54,710 nucleotides of DNA, from NCBI GenBank assembly GCA_002923315.1, contig BEHM01000023.1, positions 1 through 54,710 on the forward strand, in the 5' to 3' direction. This stretch comes from a bacterium HR10. Lineage in GTDB: Bacteria; Acidobacteriota; Blastocatellia; HR10. A program made the position numbers and the translations under genes. This document shows positions 8,817-18,175 of the stretch, piece after piece. Position 1 is the first letter of the stretch. Every line of letters begins with the position of its first letter. The notes under the pieces are model-generated. The model was not told where the DNA came from, did no database searches, and saw only the letters and a list, made by a program, of their open reading frames with translations.

Positions 8817-9475
8817 CCGGATACTCAGCACGGGCGCACGTGAGCCCATGACATGAGCGACCGAGATAAGAGCGAGAGCGGACCCACGTTGCGAGCTCAA
8901 CCCCATTCCGCACGTGAGCCCCCGAAGGAGGCGACCGAATGCAGCCCGGGGTGAGCGCGGCGTGCATCACGAGCCCAACCCCATCCCACATGTAAGCCCG
9001 CGAAGCGGGTGATCGAACGCAGCTCGGGGCGAGCGGGAGCGAACCCACGTTGCGAGACCAACCCCGTCCCGCACGCAAGCCCGCGCGCACGGGCGACCGA
9101 AATGAGCCCGGGGTGAGCGCGAGCGACCACGTTGTGAGACTAACCCCCTTCCACCAGCGAGCCCCCGAAGGGGGCGTTCGAATTTAGCCTAGGGTGAGCG
9201 CAGCGAACCCTAGGAAGCACGCGGGCGGCCCATGTGGAGGCAGACCGTGACGTCGTTTGCACGAACGTGGCGTGCGACCGCACGGATGGGCCGCCCCCTT
9301 CGGGGGCTTGGGGGGGATGGCGCTGCCGTTGTCCTAGGGCTCGCCCGCGGCTCGCCCTAGGCTACATTCGGACGCCTGCTTCGCAGGCTTAATGCGGAAT
9401 GGTGGTCTTCGGATGATCTCGCCTTCAGCTGGCCCCGGGCGACATTCGCACGCCCGCTCATGTGGGCTTGATGCG
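8817..9475 (+). repeat. Composite palindromic repeat element, copy D, with tandem 82-bp units
   Basis: From about 8817 to 9180 there are four or more tandem units with spacings of 78, 83 and 82 bp (the CAACCCC step at about 8899, 8977, 9060 and 9142). Each carries palindromes of the GCCCGC...GCGGGC and CCTAGG types in varying decay. The 74-bp core follows at 9223-9296, then a TTCG-looped GC hairpin and further units. A last decayed fragment is visible at about 10345-10420 upstream of atpD. No gene is supported here. Confidence 0.85.
9223..9296 (+). repeat. Conserved 74-bp core of repeat copy D (perfect 11-bp arms)
   Basis: GGGCGGCCCAT at 9223-9233 and ATGGGCCGCCC at 9286-9296 again enclose 52 nt, with GGAGGCAGACCGTGACGTCG in the interior. 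Read with copies B and C this gives three identical arm pairs around variable interiors. Confidence 0.85.
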
Positions 9476-9512
9476 GAAGAACACCGTGTGTGACCGCGCG
9501 GGCGAGTAGGGG

Positions 9513-10295
9513 CTATGGTCTCATCATCAGCGCGCGCACGCGCTCCAGGTCCTCGGGCGTATCCACGCCGATGGAGCGTGCGGTGACGGGCACGACTTTG
9601 ATCCGAACCCCATGCTCCAGAGCGCGCAATTGTTCGAGCTGCTCCGCTTCCTCCAAAGGTGTCGGCGGCCACGCGGCGAATTGTTGCAGCAGTTCGTTCC
9701 GATACACGTACAGGCCCGTATGCCGACGATAGCGCGCAAGGAGCGATCGGTCGGCGCGCAGCGCCGCCTCCAGCGATCCCGCGGCGCGAACGGCCTCGCG
9801 CGGCCAGGGGATAGGCTGTCGCGAGAAATAGAGTGCGAATCCCTCTCGATCGGTGACGACCTTCACGACATTCGGATCGAGGACTTCCTCGATGCTCTCG
9901 ATGGGCTCGCTCGTTGTCGCCATCTGAAGGCGTGAATCGGCGAGCAGTGGCTCAAGAGCGGCGGCGATCACCGTCGGCTCAATGAGCGGTTCGTCCCCCT
10001 GGACGTTCACGATGATCTCGGCCTTCAAGGCGGCGGCGACTTCGGCCACACGCTCGGTCCCACTGCGATGATGGGGAGAGGTCAGGACGGCCTCGCCGCC
10101 GGCCCGCCGCACGACGTCAGCGATACGCGGATCATCCGTAGCGACCACGACGCGCTCGATCTGTGAGACACGGCGAGCGCGTTCATACACGTGCAGGATC
10201 ATGGGGCGTCCGCCGATCTCCGCCAGAGGCTTCCCCGGGAACCGATGCGAGGCATATCGCGCGGGGATCACGGCGATGACCCGATGACGCCTCAT
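9513..10295 (-). CDS. kdsB: 3-deoxy-manno-octulosonate cytidylyltransferase
   Basis: 260 residues, the usual KdsB length. It activates KDO with CTP to give CMP-KDO for lipid A core assembly in the cytoplasm. The N-terminal nucleotide-binding signature IPARYASHRFPGKPLAEIGG (about 9-28) and the NVQGDEPLI motif (about 97-105) are family hallmarks, and VVVATDD and HRSGTERVAEVA also match. Its presence indicates an LPS-type outer membrane. The gene stands alone. There is no Shine-Dalgarno sequence before the ATG, and the promoter's -10 box ends only about 8 bp upstream, so the transcript is probably leaderless or nearly so. Confidence 0.95.
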   Translation of the reverse strand: MRRHRVIAVIPARYASHRFPGKPLAEIGGRPMILHVYERARRVSQIERVVVATDDPRIADVVRRAGGEAVLTSPHHRSGTERVAEVAAALKAEIIVNVQGDEPLIEPTVIAAALEPLLADSRLQMATTSEPIESIEEVLDPNVVKVVTDREGFALYFSRQPIPWPREAVRAAGSLEAALRADRSLLARYRRHTGLYVYRNELLQQFAAWPPTPLEEAEQLEQLRALEHGVRIKVVPVTARSIGVDTPEDLERVRALMMRP

Positions 10296-10302
10296 ATCGG
10301 GG

Positions 10303-10332
10303 AGGATAGGAGACTCCTGAGGAGGGGGTCAA
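10303..10332 (-). promoter_or_regulatory. Promoter of kdsB placing the start at or next to the ATG
   Basis: Minus strand: TTGACC (10332-10327), 18-bp spacer, TATCCT (10308-10303). The expected transcription start is about 10296-10297, adjacent to the ATG at 10295, consistent with the absence of a ribosome-binding site. Confidence 0.6.
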
Positions 10333-10499
10333 GCCCGTTTGTCTCCCCAAGCGAGCCTGTGAATTGGGCGGACGAGAGGAGCCGGGGGGTGAGCGCGAGC
10401 GAATCCGCACTCGCCCGCGACACGAGCTGAGGCCCACACCAGGGGTGTGCGGCGAGGCCCAACGGGCACACGCACGGGGCCCCGTGTTGGGGGGATTCT

Positions 10500-11997
<1,498 letters not shown>

Positions 11998-12011
11998 GCC
12001 CGCGGTGAACG

Positions 12012-12437
12012 ATGAGCGCGATGAAGGGCAAGATCAAACTCGAGGTCGTGACGCCCGAACGGTTGGTGCTCGAGGCGTGGGTGGATGAAGTGACCGTCCC
12101 CGGGCTTGGGGGCGAGCTGGGAATCTTGCCCGAGCACACCTATCTGTTGAGCTTGCTGCAGACGGGCATCCTGAGCTATCGGATCGGGGATGAACGGCAT
12201 GTGCTGGCCGTGCGCGGGGGGTATGTGGAGGTGCTCCCCGATAAGGTGACGGTCCTCGCCGATACGGCCGAACGTCCGGAGGAGATCGACATCGAACGGG
12301 CGCGTCGCTCGCGCGAGCGCGCCCTGCGCGAGATGCGGCAGAGCACGAGCGAGATCGAGTTCCTGCGCGCTCAAGCGCGCCTGCAGCGCGCGCTCACGCG
12401 GTTGCGCGTCGCGGGCCAGGGTCTGGAGGAGGAGTGA
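12012..12437 (+). CDS. atpC: F-type ATP synthase subunit epsilon
   Basis: 141 residues, 14 bp after atpD and clearly co-transcribed. Subunit epsilon sits on the gamma stalk and inhibits ATP hydrolysis. The N-terminal ten-stranded beta-sandwich is evident (IKLEVVTPERLVLEAWVDEVTVPG, LGILPEHTYLLSLLQTG, AVRGGYVEVLPDKVTVLADTAE), followed by the helical hairpin (about 90-135). It ends 4 bp before the stop of the convergent VWA gene, leaving no room for a separate terminator. Confidence 0.95.
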   Translation: MSAMKGKIKLEVVTPERLVLEAWVDEVTVPGLGGELGILPEHTYLLSLLQTGILSYRIGDERHVLAVRGGYVEVLPDKVTVLADTAERPEEIDIERARRSRERALREMRQSTSEIEFLRAQARLQRALTRLRVAGQGLEEE

Positions 12438-12441
12438 GCGG

Positions 12442-13509
12442 CTAGAGCACGTATCCCTGCCGATGGCGGATCCGAATCCCCTTACGCGTGGGGACGCGAA
12501 TCTCGATCCGGCGGAATCGGCCCGTAGGATTCGGATCGGAGGGGTAGTAAGCCAGCAGATATTGGCTGCGCAGCTCGGTCTCGATCTCTCGAAAGGCGCG
12601 CGCGAGGTCTTCGGCATTTTTCGGAAAATACGCACGCCCACCCGTCTCCTGAGTGAGGCGCCGGAGGACCCCCGCATTGATGCCGAACCGATACCGATCG
12701 CCGATGCCGATGGCGTAGATGGTCGCCTCCGCCCGCAGCGCCTCGGTGATGGCATCCTCCAACCGAGAGAGGCTCGTCGTATCCTCCCCGTCCGTGAGCA
12801 GGAGCATCGTGCGGCGTCCCGGCTGCCGCGCCAGCAGCTCGCGCGCGGTGAGCAGGATGGCATCATAGAGCGATGTGCCGCCGAATCGGCTCTCCGGATC
12901 CTGACTCGTCGGCGGCGTATAGCGCACGCGGTTCAAGGCGGCTTCCAAGCGCGCGATCGTTGACGTGAAGTCCTGGATGAGGATCACCTCGTCGCGAAAC
13001 GTCACCAGGGCGACTGTGTCCTTGCCCGGGCGCACGATAGAGCGAAGGAATCGCGCGGCAGCCACCTTCTGCTCCGACAGGGTGTATTGTTGACTGGCGC
13101 TGACGTCCATGAGCAGGACGATCGTCAGCGGCAGGTCCGTCTGCCGCACGAAGGTGAAGATCTCCTGCTCCTGACCATTCTCGAAGATGCGCACCTCCTC
13201 GCGCCGGAGATTGGTGATGATCGCATTGCGCCGATCGGTGGCGGTGAAGAAGACATTGACCAGGCGAGCGCTCAGATGCACCTGCTCGTCCGGCTCAGCA
13301 GCCGTCGCGCGCTTGGATCGCGGCTCCTGAAGCGCGCGCGCCTCCGGTTGAGAGCCGCTCGCTCCCCCCTCGAACGCCAGGGGATGAGCGAGCATCAGTC
13401 CGACGCCGAGCAGAAGCAGCCCGATCCCCGGGCCCAAGGCCCAACGCCCAGACGCGCGAGGTCTGGCTCCGAACAGACGTGCGAAACGGAGGCGTGACAT
13501 CTCGCTCAC
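12442..13509 (-). CDS. VWA-domain protein, acidobacterial VWFA-related type (second of pair)
   Basis: 355 residues from a GTG at 13509 that overlaps the stop of the preceding gene (GTGA); an ATG at 13500 is the alternative start. A transmembrane or signal segment (about 25-45, GPGIGLLLLGVGLMLAHPLAF) precedes a short beta-domain (LVNVFFTATDRRNAIITNLRREEVRIFENG) and a von Willebrand A domain. The metal-site motif is DVSAS, followed by the threonine in GGTSLYDA and the aspartate in LLTDGED. It ends with the GRFRRIEIRVPTRKGIRIRHRQGYVL strand set shared with its neighbour. It is expected to be periplasmic or membrane-anchored and to bind a protein partner through Mg2+. The partner is unknown. Confidence 0.88.
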   Translation of the reverse strand: MSEMSRLRFARLFGARPRASGRWALGPGIGLLLLGVGLMLAHPLAFEGGASGSQPEARALQEPRSKRATAAEPDEQVHLSARLVNVFFTATDRRNAIITNLRREEVRIFENGQEQEIFTFVRQTDLPLTIVLLMDVSASQQYTLSEQKVAAARFLRSIVRPGKDTVALVTFRDEVILIQDFTSTIARLEAALNRVRYTPPTSQDPESRFGGTSLYDAILLTARELLARQPGRRTMLLLTDGEDTTSLSRLEDAITEALRAEATIYAIGIGDRYRFGINAGVLRRLTQETGGRAYFPKNAEDLARAFREIETELRSQYLLAYYPSDPNPTGRFRRIEIRVPTRKGIRIRHRQGYVL

Positions 13510-14429
13510 GAGGCCTGAGGCGCTTTATACCCGCGCTTGGTGCGCGCGCGCAGGTCCTTGCGGTTCAGGATGCGCACTTCGATCTTGCGGAACCGCCCGT
13601 CGCGATTCTGATTGCTGGAGACGTAGAAGAGGTAGTACTGGCTGCGCAGCTCGGCGCTGATGTCGGAGAAGTTGCGCTCCAGATCGAGGATCTTCGAGGG
13701 GAAGAAGGCGCGGCCACCGGTCTCCTCGGCCAACCGTCGCAATTCCTTCATCCCCGGAGCATCCGTCATCCCCATGGTCACGCCGAAGCCGCCGGCATGC
13801 ACCGTTCCGACGGCGTAGATGACGACCTCGGTGCGCTGCGCCAACTCGATGACCTCCTCCAGCGTGCGCTCACTCGCGTTATCCTCACCGTCGGAGATGA
13901 GGATGAGAACGCGACGACCGGAGGCCATCGTCATCTTCTCTTCGATCACGCGATAGAGGGCGTCGTAGAGGGGCGTCGCGCCGCCCGCCTTCACCGCGCG
14001 GATCGCCTCTTTCAACTCTTCGACGTCATCGGTGAAGTCCTGATGCAGCTCGATCACCGATCCGAAGGTGACCAGGAGCGCGCGGTCCTTGCGCGGACGA
14101 ATGATGCCATCCAGGAAGGCGATCGTCGCCTCCTTCTCGAATTTCAACTTCGGGCGCACACTATTGCTGGCGTCCATGACGAGCGCGACGCTCAGCGGCA
14201 GCTCGTTCTCCTTCGAGAAGGCGAGGATGCGTTGCGGGACGCCATCTTCGCGCACCTCGAAATCCTCGACGGTGAGGTCGGTCACCAAGCGCCCGTCCTT
14301 ATCGTAGACGGTGATCGGCACGTTGACGCCGATGGTGCCCAAGCGCACTTCTTCCTGCGAGGGAACGGTCTGCAGCGCGCGGACGCTCCCGCCGCCGAGC
14401 AGGAGGAAGATGATGAAGCTGCTCGTCAT
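13506..14429 (-). CDS. VWA-domain protein, acidobacterial VWFA-related type (first of pair)
   Basis: 307 residues from an ATG at 14429 preceded by GGGAGAG. The longer frame to 14537 would overlap addA and lacks a better ribosome site. Short signal peptide (TSSFIIFLLLGGGSVRALQ), then a beta-domain (VNVPITVYDKDGRLVTDLTVEDFEV) and a VWA domain with the metal motif DASNS, the GGATPLYDAL threonine and ISDGEDN. Its domain plan and closing strands (FRKIEVRILNRKDLRARTKRGY) match the downstream gene, so the pair arose by tandem duplication. The 4-bp overlap implies translational coupling and perhaps a heteromer. The function in this family is not established. Confidence 0.9.
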   Translation of the reverse strand: MTSSFIIFLLLGGGSVRALQTVPSQEEVRLGTIGVNVPITVYDKDGRLVTDLTVEDFEVREDGVPQRILAFSKENELPLSVALVMDASNSVRPKLKFEKEATIAFLDGIIRPRKDRALLVTFGSVIELHQDFTDDVEELKEAIRAVKAGGATPLYDALYRVIEEKMTMASGRRVLILISDGEDNASERTLEEVIELAQRTEVVIYAVGTVHAGGFGVTMGMTDAPGMKELRRLAEETGGRAFFPSKILDLERNFSDISAELRSQYYLFYVSSNQNRDGRFRKIEVRILNRKDLRARTKRGYKAPQAS

Positions 14430-14462
14430 GCGTCTCTCCCTTGCCATAGCGAGGACGTTCTC

Positions 14463-14492
14463 ATTGTAGGCGCCTGCGCGCGCCGCTGTCAA
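14463..14492 (-). promoter_or_regulatory. Promoter of the VWA pair, -35 box over the addA stop codon
   Basis: Minus strand: TTGACA (14492-14487), 18-bp spacer, TACAAT (14468-14463). The -35 box contains the TGA stop of the upstream addA gene (14491-14489), so the two operons are packed with no spare DNA. Confidence 0.65.
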
Positions 14493-17400
14493 ACCGCGGC
14501 CTCTCCGAGGACGCGCTCTGGGCAGAAGCGCACGCACGGGCAGCGCCGACAGCGTGCGGGATCGGGGCGGGCGGGGAAGTCCTCGCGCCGCCGGGCGCGC
14601 GCGACCTGCTCGGTCAGGCGTTCCAGGAGCGCGGCCGTCTCCTCCAGCGCATCCACAGGCACGGGCACGCGCACATTGGGCGCCAGGAAGTACAGCTCGG
14701 CGCGAATCGCGCGCGGATGCCAGGCGCGCTGAACGGCGAGGGCGTAGATCCGCATCTGAAGCGCATACTCATCCACGAGCGCTCCGAGGTCTCCGCTCAC
14801 GCGATTGGTCTTGAAGTCCACGATCCACGCCGTATCCTCTTCGGTCCAGATCACCTTGTCCAGGCGGCCGCGCACAATGCCCCAGGCCGTGCGATAGAGG
14901 ATCTCGCGCTCGCTCTGGACGCACCCCGGCCGCTCTCCCCACAAAATGGCCTCGATCGTGCGGTAGAGATCGCTCCGCACATAGTTCTCGATGAGCGGAC
15001 GCACCTCAGCGAAGGCCTCCTCCCGAGACGCGCGCAGACGCTCCGCCCACGATGTCCCCGTCGCCGCTTCGGGCGATCCCCCGACGATCATCTCCTCGAT
15101 GAGACGACCGAGAACGCTCTCCCACGGCTCCGATCCGTCATACTCCTCGCAGAAGCGATGGACGAGGCGTCCACCGAGTGCGGGGGGGATGCGCCTCGCT
15201 CCTCCCGAAGAAAGGGCGGCTTCTTCTTCATACTCATCCCACGCGGGCAGCTCGAGCACGCTTTCGAAATAAAACTGCAAGGGGCATCGGGCCAGCGCCA
15301 GAAGGCGCGTGACGGCGATGGGCGAGACGCCCTCCCCCACTGCCGGTGGCGAGGGTTCAAGCCGTCGCAACACGCTCCGCACGTGCTCGCGCTCGCTCTC
15401 GGAGAGCGGGGGCAGGAGCGATTCGGGGATGGGCTCTCCACGCTCAAGCTGCGGATAGCGGGCGATGAGTGTCGGTCGCGGCGTCGTGGCCGCGCCCAGT
15501 CCTTCGCCGCGTCCGAGCGTGATGCGCACCTTCACGCCGTTCCACTCATACACATCCGAGAGGGCGTCGGCCTCCGGCAGTTCCAAAACGCGCACGATCC
15601 ACTCGAGCCAGCTCGCTCCGGAGAGGAAGGACGCCGATTTTCGCTCTCCGGCGCCGAGCCGTTCGGCAGCGCCGGAGAGGATGAGATAGTCGCGCGCTCG
15701 CGTCATGGCCACAAAGAGCAGCCGCTGGTGCTCGAAGTATTCGCGGAGCCGAAGGACCTCCAGGACGCGCCGTCGCGACCACGTCTCGTGGAGTCGGCCG
15801 CGCGGATCCGGGACCTGCATCCCGAGGCCCACGGCGCGATCGAAGACGAGCGGCGGCGCCTCCTTTCGGAAGGGGCGCCCCGTATCGGGGATGATGACGA
15901 CGGGGAACTCCAAGCCTTTGGCCTTATGCACGGTCATGAGCCGAACGGCATCGGCCGCTTCGGTCGTCACCTGGGCTTCGCTCTCCTCGGCCATCTCGGC
16001 GAATTGCCGGACGAACGCCGTGAAATCGCCGAGCACATGCGGGCCGCTCGCCTCGAAGCCCCGCGCCAGCTCCACAAGCTTTCGGATATTGGCCACGCGC
16101 TGATGCCCATCGAAGGCCGTGGCGTGAACGGCCTCGGCGTGCGTGAGCGCCAGAATCTCCTCCAGCAGCTCAACCAGGGGGAGGCGATTGCGCACGCGCA
16201 GCAAGTGCGCGAGCACGCGAGCGGCGCGCTCCAGGCGCGGGCGTTCCTCGGCCGAGATCCCCAGGACGCGCTCATGATTCCACAGGCTCGTCAGCAGCGG
16301 ATGGGGATCGAGCCATCCCTCGCTCTGCGCTTCCGCCGCATGCCGCAACCAGAAGAGCGCCTCGTCCGAGATCCCAAAGAGCGGCGAGCGCAAGGCGGCC
16401 ACCAGGGCCAATTCATCGGTCGTGTTCTCCAGAAACTCCAGCAGCGCGAGAAGATCGCGAATCTCCTCGCGCTCGTAGAACCCGCGCCCGGCGAGCACGT
16501 AGTACGGGATGCCGCGCTCGCGCAAGGCGCGCTCGTAGACCTTCACATCGGTCATCGCGCGGAAGAGTAAGGCGATGTCGCCGTAGCGAACCGGACGCCG
16601 GCGCTCACCTCCATCGCCGGAATCCTCTCCGACGAGCTGCTCCCCCTCGCGCACCATCCGCGCGATGCGCTCGGCCAGGCGCTCGGCCTCCCATCGGCGC
16701 GCCTCTTCAGCCGTTCGGACATGCGGGCCGATCTCCAGCAGCACCTCCACAGGCGCCGCGTTCTCCCCCTCCCGATGCGGCACGCTCTCGACAAACGGTG
16801 TCCATCCCAGCTCCTCGAGGGGATACCCCACCGGCGCATCCTCGACCGCGCGCATCAGGCGCGCGAAGAAGGCGTTGAAGAAGCGCACGAGTCCAGCGGT
16901 GCTGCGGAAGTTCCGCTCCAGCTCGATATGCTCCCCCCCGCGCGCCTCGATCTCCCGCCGCGCTCTCAGAAACACCTCGACCGCCGCCCCGCGGAAGTTG
17001 TAGATGGATTGCTTGGCATCGCCCACGATGAACAAGCGGGGCCGGTCTTCCGGACCGCGCAGCAGATCGAGCAGCTCCTTCTGCAGCGCATTGGTGTCCT
17101 GGAATTCGTCCACCAGCAGGAAGGCGATCTCCCGCCGATAGGTCGCGGCGATCTCCGGATGCGCGCGGAGCAGCTCGCGCGCCTTCCACTGCAGGTCCTC
17201 GTAATCGAGGCCGACCTGCTCGCGCTTGAGCTGCGCGTAGCGGTCGTCCACGCGCCGCAAGAGCTGGCTGAGCGCCGCGATCACGTCGCCGGCGCACACG
17301 TCGTAGAACGTCAGCTCGATCTCTTCCAGGCACGCGTCGAGCTCAGCGGCCATCTCGCTCAGGCGTCCGCGCTTCTCGACGCGCGCTTCTCGAAGCGCCC

Positions 17401-18175
17401 GCAGGCACTCCTCCAAGACGGGCGCGTCATCAATACGCGGCTCTGCGCGCAGCAGCGGCCCGTACCAGCGATAGGCCTGACTGAAGGCCGCGATCTGCTC
17501 GGCCATGCGCTCGGTCGGTTTGGGAAAAGCCTCCAACCGCGCCACGAGCGCCTCCAGGCGTTCGACCGCCGCCCGATACTCCTCGAGCGTGCGCCGCCCG
17601 CGCTCGCTCATGGCGAGGACCTCTTCGACGCGCAGGCCCAGGGCGCGCACCATCGCCAGCAGGTCGGCGATCGCCCGAATGAGTCCGCGTCGCGAATATC
17701 CGATGACCAGGCGCCCGATGATCTCCTCCCCCGCCTCGATGCACTCCTCCAGGACCTCCTCGACGGCGCGCGTGAGGAGCACGCGGCTGCGGAACTCATC
17801 GAGGATGACGAACTCCGGATCCACCTGCGCCTCGACCGGATGCGCGCGCAGCAGGCGCGCACAGAAGCCGTGAATCGTGGAGATCGCCGCGGTCTCCAGC
17901 TGCCGTTTCGCCTCCTGCCAGCGTCGCGAGGGCGCGCCTCGCGCCCGTTGCGCGATGGCGAGCCTGATCTTCGTCTTCATCTCATTGGCCGCCCGATTGG
18001 TGAAGGTGATGGCGACGATCTCATCCAGCGTGGCCAGACCCCGCTCGAGAATCTGCAGTACGCGCTCGACGAGCACGCGGGTCTTCCCCGCTCCGGGTCC
18101 AGCCGTCACCACGAGCGAGCGATCGAGCGTCTCGATCGCGCGCCGTTGATCCGGAGTGAGCGCATCGTGCGTCAC
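14489..18175 (-). CDS. addA: AddA-like helicase-nuclease subunit with an iron-sulfur-type cysteine set
   Basis: 1228 residues from a GTG at 18175 that overlaps the addB stop (GTGA), so the pair is translationally coupled. It is the UvrD-type 3'-5' helicase and nuclease subunit of a double-strand-break resection complex. Walker A AGPGAGKT lies at 25-32, the AITFTNRAANEMKTKI motif follows, and motif II is LVDEFQDTN. Motif VI-like RLLFVAMTRARDYL is present. The C-terminal PD-(D/E)XK nuclease shows AWIVDFKTNRV. Unlike textbook AddA it also carries C964 and C1209, C1212, C1218 (CxxCx5C), the pattern of the iron-sulfur staple normally described for AddB. It acts on DNA ends in the cytoplasm; Chi recognition cannot be judged. 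Confidence 0.88.
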   Translation of the reverse strand: MTHDALTPDQRRAIETLDRSLVVTAGPGAGKTRVLVERVLQILERGLATLDEIVAITFTNRAANEMKTKIRLAIAQRARGAPSRRWQEAKRQLETAAISTIHGFCARLLRAHPVEAQVDPEFVILDEFRSRVLLTRAVEEVLEECIEAGEEIIGRLVIGYSRRGLIRAIADLLAMVRALGLRVEEVLAMSERGRRTLEEYRAAVERLEALVARLEAFPKPTERMAEQIAAFSQAYRWYGPLLRAEPRIDDAPVLEECLRALREARVEKRGRLSEMAAELDACLEEIELTFYDVCAGDVIAALSQLLRRVDDRYAQLKREQVGLDYEDLQWKARELLRAHPEIAATYRREIAFLLVDEFQDTNALQKELLDLLRGPEDRPRLFIVGDAKQSIYNFRGAAVEVFLRARREIEARGGEHIELERNFRSTAGLVRFFNAFFARLMRAVEDAPVGYPLEELGWTPFVESVPHREGENAAPVEVLLEIGPHVRTAEEARRWEAERLAERIARMVREGEQLVGEDSGDGGERRRPVRYGDIALLFRAMTDVKVYERALRERGIPYYVLAGRGFYEREEIRDLLALLEFLENTTDELALVAALRSPLFGISDEALFWLRHAAEAQSEGWLDPHPLLTSLWNHERVLGISAEERPRLERAARVLAHLLRVRNRLPLVELLEEILALTHAEAVHATAFDGHQRVANIRKLVELARGFEASGPHVLGDFTAFVRQFAEMAEESEAQVTTEAADAVRLMTVHKAKGLEFPVVIIPDTGRPFRKEAPPLVFDRAVGLGMQVPDPRGRLHETWSRRRVLEVLRLREYFEHQRLLFVAMTRARDYLILSGAAERLGAGERKSASFLSGASWLEWIVRVLELPEADALSDVYEWNGVKVRITLGRGEGLGAATTPRPTLIARYPQLERGEPIPESLLPPLSESEREHVRSVLRRLEPSPPAVGEGVSPIAVTRLLALARCPLQFYFESVLELPAWDEYEEEAALSSGGARRIPPALGGRLVHRFCEEYDGSEPWESVLGRLIEEMIVGGSPEAATGTSWAERLRASREEAFAEVRPLIENYVRSDLYRTIEAILWGERPGCVQSEREILYRTAWGIVRGRLDKVIWTEEDTAWIVDFKTNRVSGDLGALVDEYALQMRIYALAVQRAWHPRAIRAELYFLAPNVRVPVPVDALEETAALLERLTEQVARARRREDFPARPDPARCRRCPCVRFCPERVLGEAAV

